Assembly (NCBI GenBank): GCA_021794775.1
Contig: JAJYQG010000039.1
Span: forward strand, 1 to 6,825
Length of the DNA stretch: 6,825 nt
Direction of reading: 5' to 3'
Source of the DNA: Pseudomonadota bacterium
GTDB lineage: Bacteria; Pseudomonadota; Gammaproteobacteria; Burkholderiales; Ferrovaceae
Part shown: one piece after another, positions 5,822 through 6,825 of the stretch
Layout: every line of letters starts with the position of its first letter
Position numbering within the stretch: position 1 is the stretch's first letter
Program-made: the position numbers and the translations under genes
The notes under the pieces: model-generated
The model's database searches: none
What the model was told of the DNA's origin: nothing
What the model saw: only the letters and a program-made list of their open reading frames with translations

Positions 5822-6589
5822 ATGAGAATGCTTCTCAGCAACGATGATGGGTACTTCTCCGAGGGGTTGGCGGCGCTGGCTGCCGCGCTGGCTCCATTGG
5901 GTGAGATTACGGTGGTGGCTCCGGACATGGAGCGCAGTGGCGCCAGCAATTCCTTGACCCTGGATCGACCTTTGACGGTACGGCGCACGCCCAACGGGTA
6001 CTACAGAATCAGCGGAACGCCGACGGATTGCGTCCATATGGCGGTGACAGGCTTGCTGGATTGGCGCCCCGATGTGATTGTGTCGGGCATCAACCATGGG
6101 GCCAACATGGGCGATGACACGCTGTATTCGGGGACGGTAGCAGCGGCAACGGAGGGGTTTCTGCTGGGCATTCCCTCCTTTGCCATATCGCTGGCTTACG
6201 GCGCAGAAGAGTCGGTGAGTACGACGAAAACCGAGTATTTTGCGACCGCAGGCAAGGTGGCGGCAGAACTGGTGGCGCGAGCGTTGCGTCATCCCTTTGG
6301 AGAAGCGACCCTGGTCAACGTCAATGTGCCCAATTGTTCCCACGAGGAGCTTCAAGGTTGGGAGGTGACCCGTCTTGGGCGTCGGCATAAGGCAGAACCT
6401 GTGATCATGGACACCAATCCCCGCGGGCAGACCGTGTATTGGGTTGGTCCTGCAGGGCCTGTGGCGGATGCCGGTGAGGGAACGGACTTTTATGCCGTGG
6501 CTCAGAAAAAAGTCTCGTTGACCCCGCTTCAGGTCGACTTGACCCATTATCGCCGTTTGGATGCTTTGCGTACCTGGATCGAACGATGA
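5822..6589 (+). CDS. surE: 5'/3'-nucleotidase SurE
   Basis: SurE is a metal-dependent phosphatase acting on nucleoside monophosphates, and in other bacteria also on short polyphosphate. It is associated with survival in stationary phase. The 255-residue protein matches the usual length (about 250). The metal-site residues are in place: Asp8 and Asp9 in [10 protein letters not shown], Ser39 in [10 protein letters not shown], and Asn95 in [18 protein letters not shown]. The last of these is the family signature. ATG 5822 was chosen because it puts the LLSNDDG strand at the very N-terminus as in all SurE proteins. It also has an AGGA sequence at 5808-5811 (inside the end of lpdA) with about 10 nt spacing. 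The frame stays open further upstream inside lpdA, but that is not SurE-like. Its stop overlaps the pcm start by 4 bp (ATGA), which indicates coupled translation. Confidence 0.96.
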   Translation: MRMLLSNDDGYFSEGLAALAAALAPLGEITVVAPDMERSGASNSLTLDRPLTVRRTPNGYYRISGTPTDCVHMAVTGLLDWRPDVIVSGINHGANMGDDTLYSGTVAAATEGFLLGIPSFAISLAYGAEESVSTTKTEYFATAGKVAAELVARALRHPFGEATLVNVNVPNCSHEELQGWEVTRLGRRHKAEPVIMDTNPRGQTVYWVGPAGPVADAGEGTDFYAVAQKKVSLTPLQVDLTHYRRLDALRTWIER

Positions 6590-6825
6590 GAACGGCGCTG
6601 TTGTCGGGTCGTGGCATGACATCGGAACGTACCCGTGCGCGCATGGTCGAGCGTCTGCGCAAAGAGGGGGTCAGCGATGAAAAAGTGCTGGAGGCTATGG
6701 GGGTCGTGCCGCGGCATCAGTTTGTTGATGAAGGACTTTCCAGTCGTGCGTACGAAGACTCGGCGCTTCCGATAGGGTTTGGCCAGACGATTTCCGCTCC
6801 GTTGACCGTGGCACGCATGCTGGAG
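6586..6825 (+). CDS. pcm: Protein-L-isoaspartate O-methyltransferase, N-terminal part (3' truncated)
   Basis: Pcm methylates L-isoaspartyl residues in aged proteins with S-adenosylmethionine, starting their repair. Only the first 80 codons are in the window and the frame runs off the right edge. The N-terminal family features are clear: [16 protein letters not shown] (residues 9-24), then the [20 protein letters not shown] stretch and [11 protein letters not shown]. The PIGxxQTIS segment is a hallmark of the family. The SAM-binding glycine-rich motif lies beyond the window. The start ATG overlaps the surE stop by 4 bp. surE-pcm is a widely conserved pair, often followed by nlpD and rpoS, so those are the genes to expect next. 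Confidence 0.94.
   Translation, partial: MRTALLSGRGMTSERTRARMVERLRKEGVSDEKVLEAMGVVPRHQFVDEGLSSRAYEDSALPIGFGQTISAPLTVARMLE

Noticed and set aside
4297..6622. Two very long open frames on the minus strand (about 360 and 430 codons) under lpdA and surE
   Set aside because: They lie opposite clear lpdA, surE and pcm coding sequence, match no family I know, and are rich in His, Arg, Pro and Gln. That composition is typical of antisense frames in GC-rich genes with few stops.
1..6825. CRISPR arrays, tRNA/rRNA genes, insertion sequences, prophage or toxin-antitoxin signals
   Set aside because: I saw no spaced direct repeats, tRNA-like cloverleaf sequence, terminal inverted repeats with a transposase, or phage genes. 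radC can occur on mobile elements, but nothing else here supports that.

Overview
The window reads as ordinary chromosomal DNA of a Gram-negative proteobacterium. G+C is moderately high, roughly 57-60 % by eye. Several signs point to Proteobacteria: a ubiquinone-pathway type flavin hydroxylase, a periplasmic DsbC, an AceF/Lpd pair and a surE-pcm pair. The pairing of a UbiH-family gene with dsbC and the style of AceF fit a betaproteobacterium best. This is inference from gene content and protein style, and a gammaproteobacterium is not excluded.

Layout, left to right. Positions 1-1586 hold the C-terminal part of a UbiH/UbiF/COQ6-family FAD hydroxylase, closely followed by dsbC on the same strand. 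Positions 1587-1861 are a 275-bp gap containing an AT-rich island, a good sigma70-like promoter facing right, two hairpins, and a possible 24-residue membrane peptide on the minus strand. radC (plus) then runs into a TlpA/ResA-like thioredoxin gene (minus), and their 3' ends overlap by 29 bp. A 116-bp divergent spacer separates tlpA from a tightly packed plus-strand run: aceF, lpdA, surE and the start of pcm, which leaves the window.

How the genes work together. AceF (E2) and Lpd (E3) are two of the three enzymes of the pyruvate dehydrogenase complex. The E1 gene aceE, usually just upstream, is not here. SurE (nucleotidase) and Pcm (isoaspartyl repair) form the familiar maintenance pair and are linked to lpdA by a 4-nt gap, so the four genes probably share a transcript. 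DsbC (isomerase) and the membrane-anchored TlpA-like protein are both envelope thiol-disulfide proteins but sit in separate transcription units. No mobile element, CRISPR array, tRNA or rRNA was seen. I found no convincing new multi-gene system. The points most worth checking are the missing aceE, the small minus-strand ORF and structured radC leader, the short RadC N-terminus, and the G-tracts, one of which forms the whole aceF-lpdA gap.
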